Below are positions 35,301-46,400 of a stretch of 64,000 nucleotides of DNA, piece after piece; positions within the stretch are counted from its first letter, which is position 1, and each line of letters opens with the position of its first letter. Under the pieces are notes generated by a model, which saw nothing but the letters and a program-made list of their open reading frames with translations, did not search any database and had not been told where the DNA came from. The stretch is from contig JAVXUO010003046.1 of assembly GCA_033065855.1 (NCBI GenBank), positions 1 through 64,000 on the forward strand, in the 5' to 3' direction. The translations under genes were made by a program, and so were the position numbers. The stretch comes from Escallonia rubra (taxonomy: Eukaryota; Streptophyta; Magnoliopsida; Escalloniales; Escalloniaceae).

Positions 35301-38300
35301 GCTTTCAATTCTTTCTCGAACATCTGAAAGACCTGCTCTTGTAAGATAGTGGGGCAGAACACTTGGAGTAGACGTCTTTTGTGAAAGGCGAAGGAGCTTG
35401 TGGACCATCTCGTTCTTGATTGTGAGGTCGCGTGAGTGGTTGATTTTATTATTCACCTTGACCATGTCTCTTTGGTGATATTCAAGTTAGGGAAAAGTTT
35501 TTTTCTCGTTTGGTCCTTTTATAAGCAAGGAGACAGAAGGGAGTGCGGGAGATCATCCATTTGTGCGTTTGAGAGAAAGACACAGGAAAACTTGTGAAGA
35601 ACTTATCGGGGGGGGGGCAGGGAAGAAACATAAAAGTTTGTCAATTGAAGCCTCTTTCAGTCCATCCACTTCAGCACAAGAAATGTTTCTTCTTTTGTCG
35701 CTATGATGGTAGGACCTCTTGTTGATGACACTGGTGGTTGTTTTATTTCAGTTTCATTGAATAGTGTGATTGCGGTGTTGGATGCCGATTTTCATTCTCT
35801 TCCTTCCACTCAGCATAGACAACAGTACGGCCCTGTAAGTTTAATTGCACTGTTGCTATCTTTATTCTCATGTCTTTAGTACTTAGTTTGTTCTCTTAAT
35901 ATCTGATTTACTTTTAAGTTATATTATATGGACAATTTGCAGAAAAATATTTTTTACTGTCTTCCGGTATGTGTAAGTTACCATGGACTCGTTTAGATGG
36001 TTTTTTGCTATCCATCTTACGGGTCGTCCTGGCTCGGCTGAGACTAATTATTAGTGAAGCTTCTTATAGGCTTTCTGAAAAGACTTATCTTGTAGTCTGC
36101 TCCATGATTCCTGTAGCAATGGGAGAATGACAAATTTGTTGATATTTGAAATGGTTTGGTATGAACATGGTTTAATAAGATTTATCCTGCATAAAAATTG
36201 TATTTCCTTGGTAAATCTTATCGTTTGGATTGCTTATCAAATACAGGTATGATCTGGGAGTAGCCAATAATTAAGTAGTACAAAGGTTATCATACCATAG
36301 TATTGAAAGCACATTCGGAAAGAAGAAAATACTACAACTTATGAATTGTGATCTGGGAAATGAATTTTGCAACAGTGGGTTGCATTTTAGCTGACCGAGC
36401 ATTAATATACGCTCCCAAGTATATAGCATTACCTTCAGCGGCGCTGTGTGATGCTTGCCATTAAAAAATCACCGGATGCTGTTAATTGCAGACCACGCTA
36501 TGATTGACTATATAATCTTCACTAGGGATGTAAATTGGGTGTTTGATACTTTATCATTCTTGCATGTCTCCACCCATTCTACTGATCATGCAGTTGTCCA
36601 GCATAAATAACTCAAGAAAACTCCGAAGTTAGAGTTGATGACTTTGTTATTATTGGTCTAGCTTGGAGGATTTTGACTCGTAGTTAACGATGAAATGCAT
36701 GGGTACCATTTGTTCAGGCCAATTTCATCTAGAGTCCACCAGTTTATACTTATTAACCATTCTGGTCCTTCCCACTTAACGAACAGCTGCAGCAGGTCTA
36801 TATGAACTTATCCTGATAGAAGCTGCAGGTTGTCTCTATGCATTTGTCTCACAGAATTTGAGGGCCTTGGGTTTTTTTGTGGGGCATGGCAGGAATCAAA
36901 ACTCCTTGTTACTATCCCAAAACAACAAACTCGTCTTTAGTTTTGCCTATTTATCGCGATTATTGAGCTTTATGTACTTTCTTCCATTTTATTCACTTTC
37001 TCATGCTTAGAAGTATGTAATTCCGACTGATTAGGAACTACCATATTTTATTTGAGCAATGCAGAGTCTAGACAGGATAAAGTGCAGGTTGTTAGAAGGT
37101 ATTAACGCTCAAGAGGTTAGGGCAATGGTTCTCGATATGCAAGCAAGATTGTTGTTGGATATGCTGGGGAAAGGAATTGAATCGGCTCTGATAAATCCCT
37201 CAGCTCTGGTACCTGAACCATGGCAAGCCTCCGGTGAGATGTTGTCTAGCATCGATCCGGAAGCAATGGCTGTTGAGCCAGCTCTAGTTCTAAGCATCCA
37301 GGTCTGTTGACTCTTATTATTGGTGACTTATTATACATCAGCACAGGATCCAAAGCCCAAGAGATCACTGAGGTGTTCACTTTTCTGATTTTTAGAGCAT
37401 ATGGAACAGGCTTATGTTGATGCAGTCCTTGATCTAGCATCACACTTCATTACACGATTGAGACGCTATGCAAGTTTCTGTCGTACATTGGCAAGTCATG
37501 CTGTTACTCAAGGAACAAGTGGCAACCGGAGTATGGTGGCCAGTCCTACCCAAAGTGCTGCTTCTCCTGCCGCAAGTCAGGGTCAGTGTGCAATGCTTCT
37601 TTTCATTATATGATGCTACACTTTGTATTGTAAACCTTGCTTCATCACAATAGGAATTATTAGTTCTGTGTCGATCTTCTTCTGGATTACTGGCCTGGTG
37701 GGATAGATGTACTTTTTTTCACTTTATGTTTTCTTCTCCATTTATTTTAAAGTTTTATCAATCCGACTGTACACAAAAATGCATTTGCAGGTGCGCAAGG
37801 TGGCACTGCAAGTTCCACTGGAAGTACTCAGATGCAAGCTTGGGTGCAAGGAGCTATTGCCAAGATTAGTAGCACAGCTGATGGGGTTCCCAATTCAAAC
37901 CCAAATCCCATCAGCGGCCCTTCCTCCTTCATGCCTATTAGTATTAATACAGGAACTTTTCCTGGAACTCCAGCTGTTAGGCTAATTGGAGATTGCCATT
38001 TTCTTCATAGATTATGCCAGCTTTTGCTTTTCTGTTTTTTCTTTCGACGAACACAATTACCACGCTCTGTTGGAAGTACTCAAAGAAACGCAGAGACAAA
38101 TACGCAGAAACCTCAGCCTAGTGCTCCAGCAAAGGCAGAAGAAGTTAACTCTGTCACGATGAAACCCACATCAGCTGTGCCTAAGGCTGAAGAAGGACAG
38201 GTGTCTCGGCCCGGTCAGGTTGTTTCTGGAGCAAAAGGACCTGAAGAAGGTCCAGCTGGCAGGTCAAGATTGGGTTCTGGCAACGCTGGTCAAGGATACT

Positions 38301-40571
38301 CGTTTGAGGAGGTAAAAATGATCGATTTATTATATAAGATGAAGAACCTGCATCGAGTTCCAATCGTTTATATGGAGACCTGGAAAGAAGGAAGGGGGGG
38401 GGGGGGTTATCTCGTTTATGGACCGGAAACTTGTTCCGTGCAACAATCATCTATGTGACTTCCTAGTTTATTCTAACTATTTGATATTTGATTTCTTGAA
38501 TGAGTTACTAGGAAGGCCCTACTCCTTCCATGAAGTCTCAACTTTTTGTTACTGGCTTGCAGGTCAAAGTCCTATTTCTCATACTCATGGATCTATGTCG
38601 GAGAACAGCAGGTCTGGCGCATCCGTTACCAGTTTCTCAAGTGGGGGGTGGCAACATCCAGGTCCGCCTTCATTATATTGACGGGAACTATACAGTCTTA
38701 CCTGAGGTTGTAGAAGCGTCTCTCGGCCCACATATGCAGGTACTGGTACCAGGGCTATGCTGCCACCTGTTAGTCTTAAACTGATTCCAAGTGAGGCAAA
38801 AGACAGAATTGATTATATACTTAGAAATAGAGAAAGCATCGAGATGCTGTTTTAGGTAGCTATTGAATTTTTTTTATTATGCAGTTACCGTCTTGGAAAC
38901 CTTAAGCTGATGAAATGTGATTTTGGATGAATCTCAATATTCTAAAATCCAATCTAGCACTTCACTTTTAAAGTTGTTAGAAATCAAATTCATTGAACAT
39001 TGTCAAACTCAAATCACGAAGCACGAAATGTTTCAAAGTTGTGACAGTTATTATGGGTCTTGGCAAACAGTCCTCAATGTTTCTTTCTATCTGCGAACTA
39101 TTTAAACTTGCACTTACTTTTCTGAAAGTGTGGATCGAGCATTGTAATCTTGTTATTAGTGAATTCTTCTTCTTTTTTCCTCATTTTTGTGTTTTATATT
39201 TCAAAACTCACAGACATTTACTTTTGACTTTAATCGGTCCATATGAACTGCTTATTTTGGATTCCTAAGTTATTAGTACCTTTCTTAAGTTCTGTGTGAT
39301 ATCAAGAAATCTTCAAGCTTGTATACATGAGGATTTGAACTGGGTCTGCGTTTAACAAAGCAACTAACTTGCAAGCATTTTACTTCAATTGGTTATACTT
39401 CAAAAGAAGAGAGGAGAAAGGAGAGTCTTTTCACAATTCAAGGGGACTGTTAAAGTGTGATATATATATTGTTCGGTCCACTCTACGATAACTTAAGCTC
39501 TGAGAGCAGATGTGTACCCGACTTGGTATTGGAGCTCTGGTTTGACAAGGTCTTTTGCTCGAGTCTCTGCTTGGATTTTGGTCCTTGTTTTGTTTGTGCC
39601 CTATAAGACCCGTGTTTTCTCTCTCTGAGTGGAGATGCTTGTTGAAAAATGCTGGTACTTTACCGGGAGAATCATTGAAATGTCTAGTGCCTAGATGTGA
39701 ACATTGTCTTAGCCCCGGTTCTCTGCTTCTTCTCACCATCTTAAGTTTATGATTGGACTTACCAAATTTAATCTCATATAGTTTACTTCAGACTGTAAAT
39801 TTTATTTCTTCTCTCTATCGGCTTTCTATGCAGAATATGCCCAGGCCTCGAGGTGCAGATGCTGCTGGTTTGTTACTCCGCGAGTTAGAGCTTCATCCTC
39901 CTGCTGAAGAATGGCACAGGCGAAATATGTTTGGTGGGCCCTGGTCCGATCCGGAGGATGCCGGTCCTGTAGATGATGCTTCTAGGCTTTGCACTTCAAC
40001 AGACCCACTTAAGTTGAGCTTATTGGATAGCTGTGACGTTTCTTATGGATCCCCAGGCTTGTGGCCGAGGAAGCGCAGGATGTCTGAGAGAGATGCCGCT
40101 TTTGGCTTGAACACTTCGGTGGGCCTGGGAGCATATCTTGGTATAATGGGATCTCGAAGAGATGTTGTAACTGCTGTGTGGAAGACCGGGCTTGAAGGAG
40201 TTTGGTACAAGGTTGGATTCAAAATTTTACCTTGTGCTTACTGCTTCGTAGTTAATTTGGTAGGTTGTACTAAACACATCAAAGTTTGGGCTGCCCCCCA
40301 AAGAGTTTTGTTTTTTTGTTACTCTTTAAAAAAAGCCGGCTGTGGGTACTTTTTCATATCAAACGCCGTGGATGCATATACTTAATCTTCTGAAGTTTGT
40401 AATCTCTATTGTTTTTCTAAGCAGTGCATAAGATGTTTGCGGCAGACCTCAGCTTTTGCTTCACCGGCTGCCAACAGCGCCCCTAGTCAAAATGACCGGG
40501 AGATATGGTGGATCAGTCGCTGGGTTTATGGTTGCCCAATGTGTGGTGGGACATGGGTTCGAGTTGTATAA
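26358..40571 (+). CDS. MED16: Mediator complex subunit 16 (SFR6), intact
   Basis: Sixteen coding exons join in frame: 26358-26620, 27332-27400, 28474-28562, 29337-29449, 30129-30230, 30323-30407, 32231-32827, 33495-34116, 34254-34333, 35752-35834, 37065-37301, 37410-37581, 37791-38311, 38563-38739, 39834-40211 and 40425-40571. The product is 1244 residues, close to Arabidopsis MED16/SFR6. MED16 is a tail-module subunit of Mediator, linking activators to RNA polymerase II in the nucleus; in Arabidopsis it is needed for cold acclimation, iron-uptake and defence gene expression. Recognisable parts are an acidic N-terminus, a WD40-like region (SAVAWCGKLNAIACASETC onward), DWWDAVGCTQSAAEDGIVSL, VRAMVLDMQARLLLDMLGKG, QVRLHYIDGNYTVLPEVVEA, LWPRKRRMSERDAAFG, and a C-terminal zinc-ribbon-like pair CxxC at 1197/1200 and 1233/1236. 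Introns hold repeats but do not disturb the frame. Confidence 0.96.
26782..27240 (+). pseudogene. Two decayed copies of MED16 exon 1 end within intron 1
   Basis: The exon 1 end (TGTATTAGGCTCAAGC ... CTTTGTCGTAATTTCAG and the donor GTAACGTTGATGCCTA) recurs at about 26782-26890 as CTTAGGCTTAAGCCTCC ... CTTTGTCATCATTTCAG, GTAACTTTGATGCCTA. That copy has two extra bases (GTGCGCCTG against GTGCCTG), which shift the frame. A fainter copy with TGTATTAGTCTTAAG lies at about 27148-27240. They are remnants of local tandem duplication and are probably not spliced in. Confidence 0.75.
34480..35028 (-). mobile_element. 5'-truncated LINE antisense in MED16 intron 9
   Basis: On the minus strand an open frame reads KVSFFAWEAT ... 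ESVDHLLLPC ... SVFSLLGVSWVMP, the zinc-binding domain found after the reverse transcriptase in plant L1-type LINEs (zf-RVT). A 3' untranslated part follows and ends in an A-rich tail at about 34480-34495. The copy is flanked by the direct repeat ATTGGTGCACT (34469-34479 and 35029-35039). Only the last ~550 bases were inserted. It lies inside the intron between 34333 and 35752. Confidence 0.85.
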
Positions 40572-41850
40572 AGGACTGCTTTGACTTTTCAGGTTACGAG
40601 GTACAGTTCTCACTTCTCACTCTTGGTAATGAACTAAAATCCTGAACTTGAGATCTGTATTGTGCATGACAGTGTATATTCATATTTAGCATGAGATTGC
40701 CCCATATGTGTGTCATCACAGACAACTTACAAGGTGTCCCCGAAATGCCTTTGTTGGATACAATAGTGGGAGTTAATTACTCCTGACTTCCCAAAAAGAA
40801 ACGGTAACTACAATCAATACTGTGGCCATGAATTTTTGCCGTTACTAGAAGTACTCTCTACAAGTCCCCGCCATTCCCTTAGTACCAACTCGTCTTTGTA
40901 TGCACCATGGTTAATATGTTCAATTTGTGATGCATTCGATGTAAGTGCTAATAGTGGTATATTTTTTGGACTGTAAAATGACAATGCTACTTTAAGTTCT
41001 TTGTGGGTTAGTAAGTAGTTCCGTTAGACATGAGATGACATGATGTCCATTTTAGAATGAGTTTATCCCAAGTCCCAACCCTATGTGCATTTCATTGACA
41101 GTGGGGATCCCGTCAGTTTAGCTGTTCATGGATTGTGGTTGCTCCTCAGATAGATAGTTGGACGGATTAATCTTTGCTGCGTGTCCAAGCAGAATATTTG
41201 ATTTGACCTTTTTGGTCTTGATGTAAGGGGGTCCTTCCACCACCCCCCCCCCCACACACTCCCTCCTCCTCCTCCTCCTCTTTTGGTTTGGGGTGTGGCA
41301 ACTTGAAGTTGTTAAATAGAGAGAAGTGTATTTGTGAATGTTCTCAAGCCTTCATCAAAGGCATCTACTTTCTCTGAAACAATTCTTCGCTTCTATTACC
41401 TGTACAGTAGGCGCAAACAATGCATGATGTATATATCTTATCTGTTGCTGCCTTGCTGCCGTAAACCAGATCACTTAGCATTCCAATGGCCCCATAGAAT
41501 GAATCCTTTTACTTGGCAATATTTGCTCCTGATGGCTTGTAAATGAGTCGCCTTTCTTTCTTATCCTTTATTGCAGATAGCAAATGTCTGTGCAGAAATC
41601 TCAATTGGATTGACGACGATTAATACTCTACAGTTTGAGAATCTGGTCCACAGCTCAGCAGTTGCTGCTTGGAGTTATAAGTAAATCAGGAAAATATACT
41701 CACTTCCAAACACGATAGGGGGGATCCCGGCCGAAGTTTCCAAGATGTCGATTATGATAACTTGCCAGAGACGATATCGATGTACAGGAAGCTGTATGTA
41801 AAGTTGGCTCCTTTGTTGAGAGATGCCCTTGCAATAAAAAAGTTAAATTT
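40572..41850 (+). other. MED16 3' UTR, probably with an intron
   Basis: After the stop, GTTACGAG is followed by GTACAG (candidate donor at 40601), and TTATTGCAG ends at 41576 (candidate acceptor). The second part runs to about 41850 with AATAAA at 41833-41838. A poly(C) tract and a CCT repeat lie near 41240-41280 in the proposed intron. Confidence 0.5.
41833..41838 (+). terminator. Poly(A) signal of MED16
   Basis: AATAAA in CTTGCAATAAAAAAG, at the end of the proposed second 3' UTR exon. Confidence 0.5.
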
Positions 41851-42829
41851 TTTGTTGGGAGTTCATTTGATTACACCAGCTCGAGATTGCTGCGGAAATG
41901 TACATTGTAGATGTGAAGTATATTAAGTGAAACCCTAATGAAGCATCAAGCTTTTATGCACAGAACTAATATATAAAAAGACCAGTAAATAAACAAAAAA
42001 GATTGTTCGGCATGCTCTCTAGGTGACTAGGTGTGTGACTCGCATTCTGTGGAGTCATAATTTGTTGGATGAAACTCTTTACCAAATTAAAATTTCTTTA
42101 CCCTTTCTACGTCTAAAGCATATGGGATTAGTTCTTGTTAAAGGTTACTTCCTTTCTCTTTATTCTTTCTCGACTTTGGAAACAAATATCTGAGAAGAAA
42201 AAAGGCCAAATCTTTCGTTTCTATTCTCTCCATTTCTTTTCTTTTCTAAATTAAATGCGTATCGCTGATGCCGCTAGACGCTGTGGTTTTGGATGGTTGG
42301 TGAAGACATTGGGTCGATTTGGTATTCGGAGATGGTTGCCGAAGGGTGAAGGTGATGAAGGTGTTGGATAGCAAATTTGGGTAGGGGATGTGGTGGCTCT
42401 CGTGCAAGGTTGGTGAGGTAGTGATGATGTCGGTAACGTACGACAATGTTGTAGAGTTGATGAGGTGGTGTTAACAATGGCGAGGTGGGCCACAATGTCG
42501 TGGTGATTGTAGCGTATGTCGTCGATCCCATGATTCGGAATGGTGAAGAGTGAGGCTGTGATGTAGGTGGTTGAGGACTAAAATCAGCTCGGGTGGTGGC
42601 GGTCTTTTTCATGGTGGTTGGCTTGCTAATGGCTAGGGGTGGGAGAAACGCCAAAAATATTGGTTTTCAAGAGATATTTAGTTTTGTCAGTTATATTTCT
42701 CAGCTTAAATCGGAGTATCTTTTTATCCTTTTCCAGTTGACTTTTTCACGAATGAAATTCACAATTACAACCTATTAAAACACAATCGTTTAGAAAAATT
42801 ACTTTCAAAAGCCGAAAGCGCGAGGACAA
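41851..42829. other. Intergenic spacer between MED16 and TRAPPC13
   Basis: AT-rich at first, then 42250-42640 is a low-complexity GGTGRTG-rich stretch that gives His/Pro/Ser-rich open frames on the minus strand, not taken as genes. It may be the interior of an old transposon, but I see no clear ends. Confidence 0.5.
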
Positions 42830-43295
42830 AATCCAAATGAATGACAAAACTTTTTTTTTGGTTTTCAGTTTAAAAAAAAAGTTAAAATTAAAGAGCAGTT
42901 TTATTTATTTATTTTGTTACAAAAACAAGTGAGTGTTTGATAACCCGGTTTTATTTTGAGTATTTTTTTTGTTGTGTTTGATAACTCAGTTTTTATTTTT
43001 GTGATGGTTTGCGGTGCGGTGGTGGGGCGTAGCGGTGGCTGACAGTGGTGGTGGCCGACGGCAACCTCCCGCGACTGCCTGCAAGCGGCTGCCGATCGCC
43101 TGAGATGGCTGCCGGCGGTGGGAGGGTGGTGGTCTAAAAAAAAAAAAACCAAAAGTGTGGAGTTTTTTTTTTCTTCTTCAATTTAAAAAGTGATTTTTAA
43201 AATTTTTAAACTGAGAAGAAAAAAAATTGTTACCAAATGCGCTTAAATTTTTTCTAATTTTCAAAACTGAAAAAAAATTGAGTGTCACACGGGCC
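42830..43295 (-). mobile_element. Tourist/Harbinger-like MITE upstream of TRAPPC13
   Basis: Read on the minus strand it starts GGCCCGTGTGACAC and follows the same order as the copy at 15459-15864: TTTTCAGTTTTGAAAATT, GCG(C/T)TTGGTAAC, T-runs, a GC-rich CCACC/GCCGGCAGCC centre, GCAAACCA, GTTATCAAACAC and ACAAAAACAAAAT-like blocks. The far end near 42830 is decayed. It ends 126 bases before the TRAPPC13 ATG. Confidence 0.65.
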
Positions 43296-43421
43296 TTAGT
43301 TGCTAGAAGCTCTTTAGCGACACCTAAGGCCCCATGGCGAGCATGAAGCTCACTCACCTCGATCAACAAACTTCGGAAAGTTCATCCGTTGCAGAGCGGC
43401 AGACAGAGAGATTAGAGAGAC

Positions 43422-46400
43422 ATGAGCGGCACACAGGCGGCGCCGCACTCGCTGGCCTTCCGCGTGATGCGGCTGTGCAAGCCCACCTTCCACGTCGAGA
43501 CCCCGCTACGCTTCGACCCCTTCGATCTCTTGACCGGCGAGGACCTCCTCAACGACCCCGTCGCCTCCCAGCACCTCCCTCGCCTCCTCGGTAGCCAGTC
43601 GATCAGCAGCAATTCCACTGAATCGGACCTCACCTTCCGCAGCAGATTCCTCCTCCAGGATCCCTACGACGCCGTTGGCCTCTCCGGCCTCCTCGTACTC
43701 CCACAATCCTTCGGGTACCACCTCCCTCCCTCTCATTCTCGCTCTGTGTGTGTGTCTATCTATATCTCTCTCTTTCTCACATTTATATATTCCCTCTCCG
43801 AACTGTACTTTTTGTCCGCTTTGACTTTTTCCGAATTCATAGGATTGATTTTAGACTCAATTGGATATTAGAGATCTAATGACTACTCTTTAACCAGTTA
43901 AAGTAGGCCTTTTAGATTCCATTTAGGAATTTGCAAAAAGTCGGAGGAGATAGAAATATATGAATGTATATATTGATGCTGAGTTACTGGTTAATGGATC
44001 TGTGATTGGATTTTTTGTGTGTGCGTTAGTGTAGTGCGATATATTCTCCATATGTTTCATAATTTTTGTCTCCTTTGAGTTTTTACCTATTCCGAGGATA
44101 TATTTTGAGACTCTAAATGTTGATTACAGATCAAATAAGTGTTGTTTGACAAGTCAAACTAGCGCGAATGTGATTAGTAAGGTCCGCGCTTACATGTTTT
44201 TTTACAGGAATTTGTGAAAAGGTCAAAGTGGACAATGACTATGAAACGGGCGGATTAATTGTCTACATATGTTCATTTTGTATGTGGGTTTCTGATTGAT
44301 GGAAATGTGATTGGATTTATTGTGCGTGTTTTGTAGTGCGATATATTTGGGGGAAACATTTTGCAGTTACGTCAGTATTAACAACAGCTCGAATTTTGAG
44401 GCAAGGGACATTGTGATTAAGGTGAACAATTCAATGGTTATGGTGATTTACTGCCGTTGCATGATGCAGCTGTTTTTCCAGTTCGGATTTAAGTAGTACT
44501 TCAAATTGAAAACTCTTTGTTATGATGGTGATAAATATGATGAGCTAGAAAGCTACAAATACTTGAAGCCCTCTAGTATTTGTCCATCCGTCTAGCTACT
44601 AGGCTTTATTAATCTAGTTGAGAAAGAGTCTATAAACGTTTACCAAATTTAGTCCTGAAAATATTGTAAGATGAGAAGGTTGATTTGCACTTCCCTCGAC
44701 ATATGAAGTTTAAAAGCTCATATTTTTGTGCTTTTACGCAAATTAACATTGAATGTGTGATAAGAAAAGGAAATTGACCTTGACCTGCTTTCTAGGTGAA
44801 GTTTTGATTTTTCTAATATAAGCACAGCATGTCACATGAGTCTTTGATTGATTACAGGCAGAGATCCAAACAGAGAGGCAAAGAATACTGCTTCTAGATA
44901 CATCAAAAACCCCTGTTGAATCGATACGTGCAGGAGGGCGTTATGATTTTATTGTGGAGCATGACGTGAAGGAACTTGGTCCACACACGTAAGTTTATCT
45001 TGTTGGATTTTGTCCTGCGTCTCTCTTTGCAACTCCTTTATTTTTGCACTATTCCAGCTGTATTTTTTTATTTGAACTTGTAGTTTTGCTTTGCCATATC
45101 TAGGTTGGTCTGTACTGCCCTGTACAGTGACGTTGATGTTGAGCGTAAATATCTTCCGCAGTTCTTTAAGTTCATTGTGGCAAATCCACTTTCAGTCAGG
45201 ACAAAGGTACTTTCTTAAACTCTAATAAGAGAAGAAAATTTACTGGTTGTTCGCCTGTAGGTTTTTAACACCACAGGCTTACCTTTGTTACAATTTTCTG
45301 TTTTTCACTTAAGATATATTAATGACCTTTCTTTTTTCAGGTCCGTGTTGTCAAGGTAGGTTGACGGTGGTTTAATTTCTCAAGCGTAAGTCCATTATCT
45401 TGCCAACATACAACCATTTGAACTTACAAGGGAAATTTCTCTTGCTCTTATGATTATCTTCTCTCCCTGCCATAGATTACAATGTTGCGTGGTCCATGCT
45501 GTATTAAATTTCTTAAACTTTCATTCAGTATTTTGGAACTTATTGAACCACTTAGAGAGACCAGCCCATACTTATTTCACTCGATACATTGCACATCATT
45601 TGACCAAATATGATTATCTGAATCTGTATTGTGGTCTCCAAATGCATGATACAAACTATGAGTGTACCTATGGAATTTTATCCGTTGTATAATGCTTCCA
45701 TGCCCTTCTATCTCAGGAAACAACTTTCTTGGAGGCTTGTCTTGAAAACCATACAAAATCAAACCTATATATGGACCAAGTTGAATTTGAGCCAGCACAG
45801 CACTGGACTGCAACACTATTAAAAGCCGATGATCCTCATTCAGGGAACGATGCTTTGACTAGGTGGTGTGACATTTGAATATTACGAAATAATTAATGTG
45901 GAATATTCAGTTAAAAAGAGGTTTTTTTTTTTTTTTTCACATTGCAACTTGGTTTGTACTCATTGTTAAACATCAACGTACGCTATTTGGTCTGACAGAG
46001 AGATATTCAAGCCGCCCATTCTTATTAGATCTGGTGGAGGAATTCACAACTATCTCTATCAGTTGAAAACATCAGCCCTTGGATCTGCACAAATGAAAGT
46101 CGAGGGAAGTAATATACTTGGCAAACTCCAAATAACATGGCGTACAAACTTGGGTGAGCCCGGGCGCCTGCAAACACAACAGATTCTTGGTAGTGTAAGT
46201 AAACATGCTTGAGTAAAACTGTACTGACATTTGATTTATTTCGTCTAACTTATGGAATCATTGTTGTTAGGGCTTTATTTGACTTACTCTTATATTTGGA
46301 CTATACGTTATAGGCTTTGATTTCTCTTGCACATATGGAGTTCCTAACCAGAGGCAACAGCAACCTCATGCAAATGTGTGAAATGGGGCTCTTATGGATT

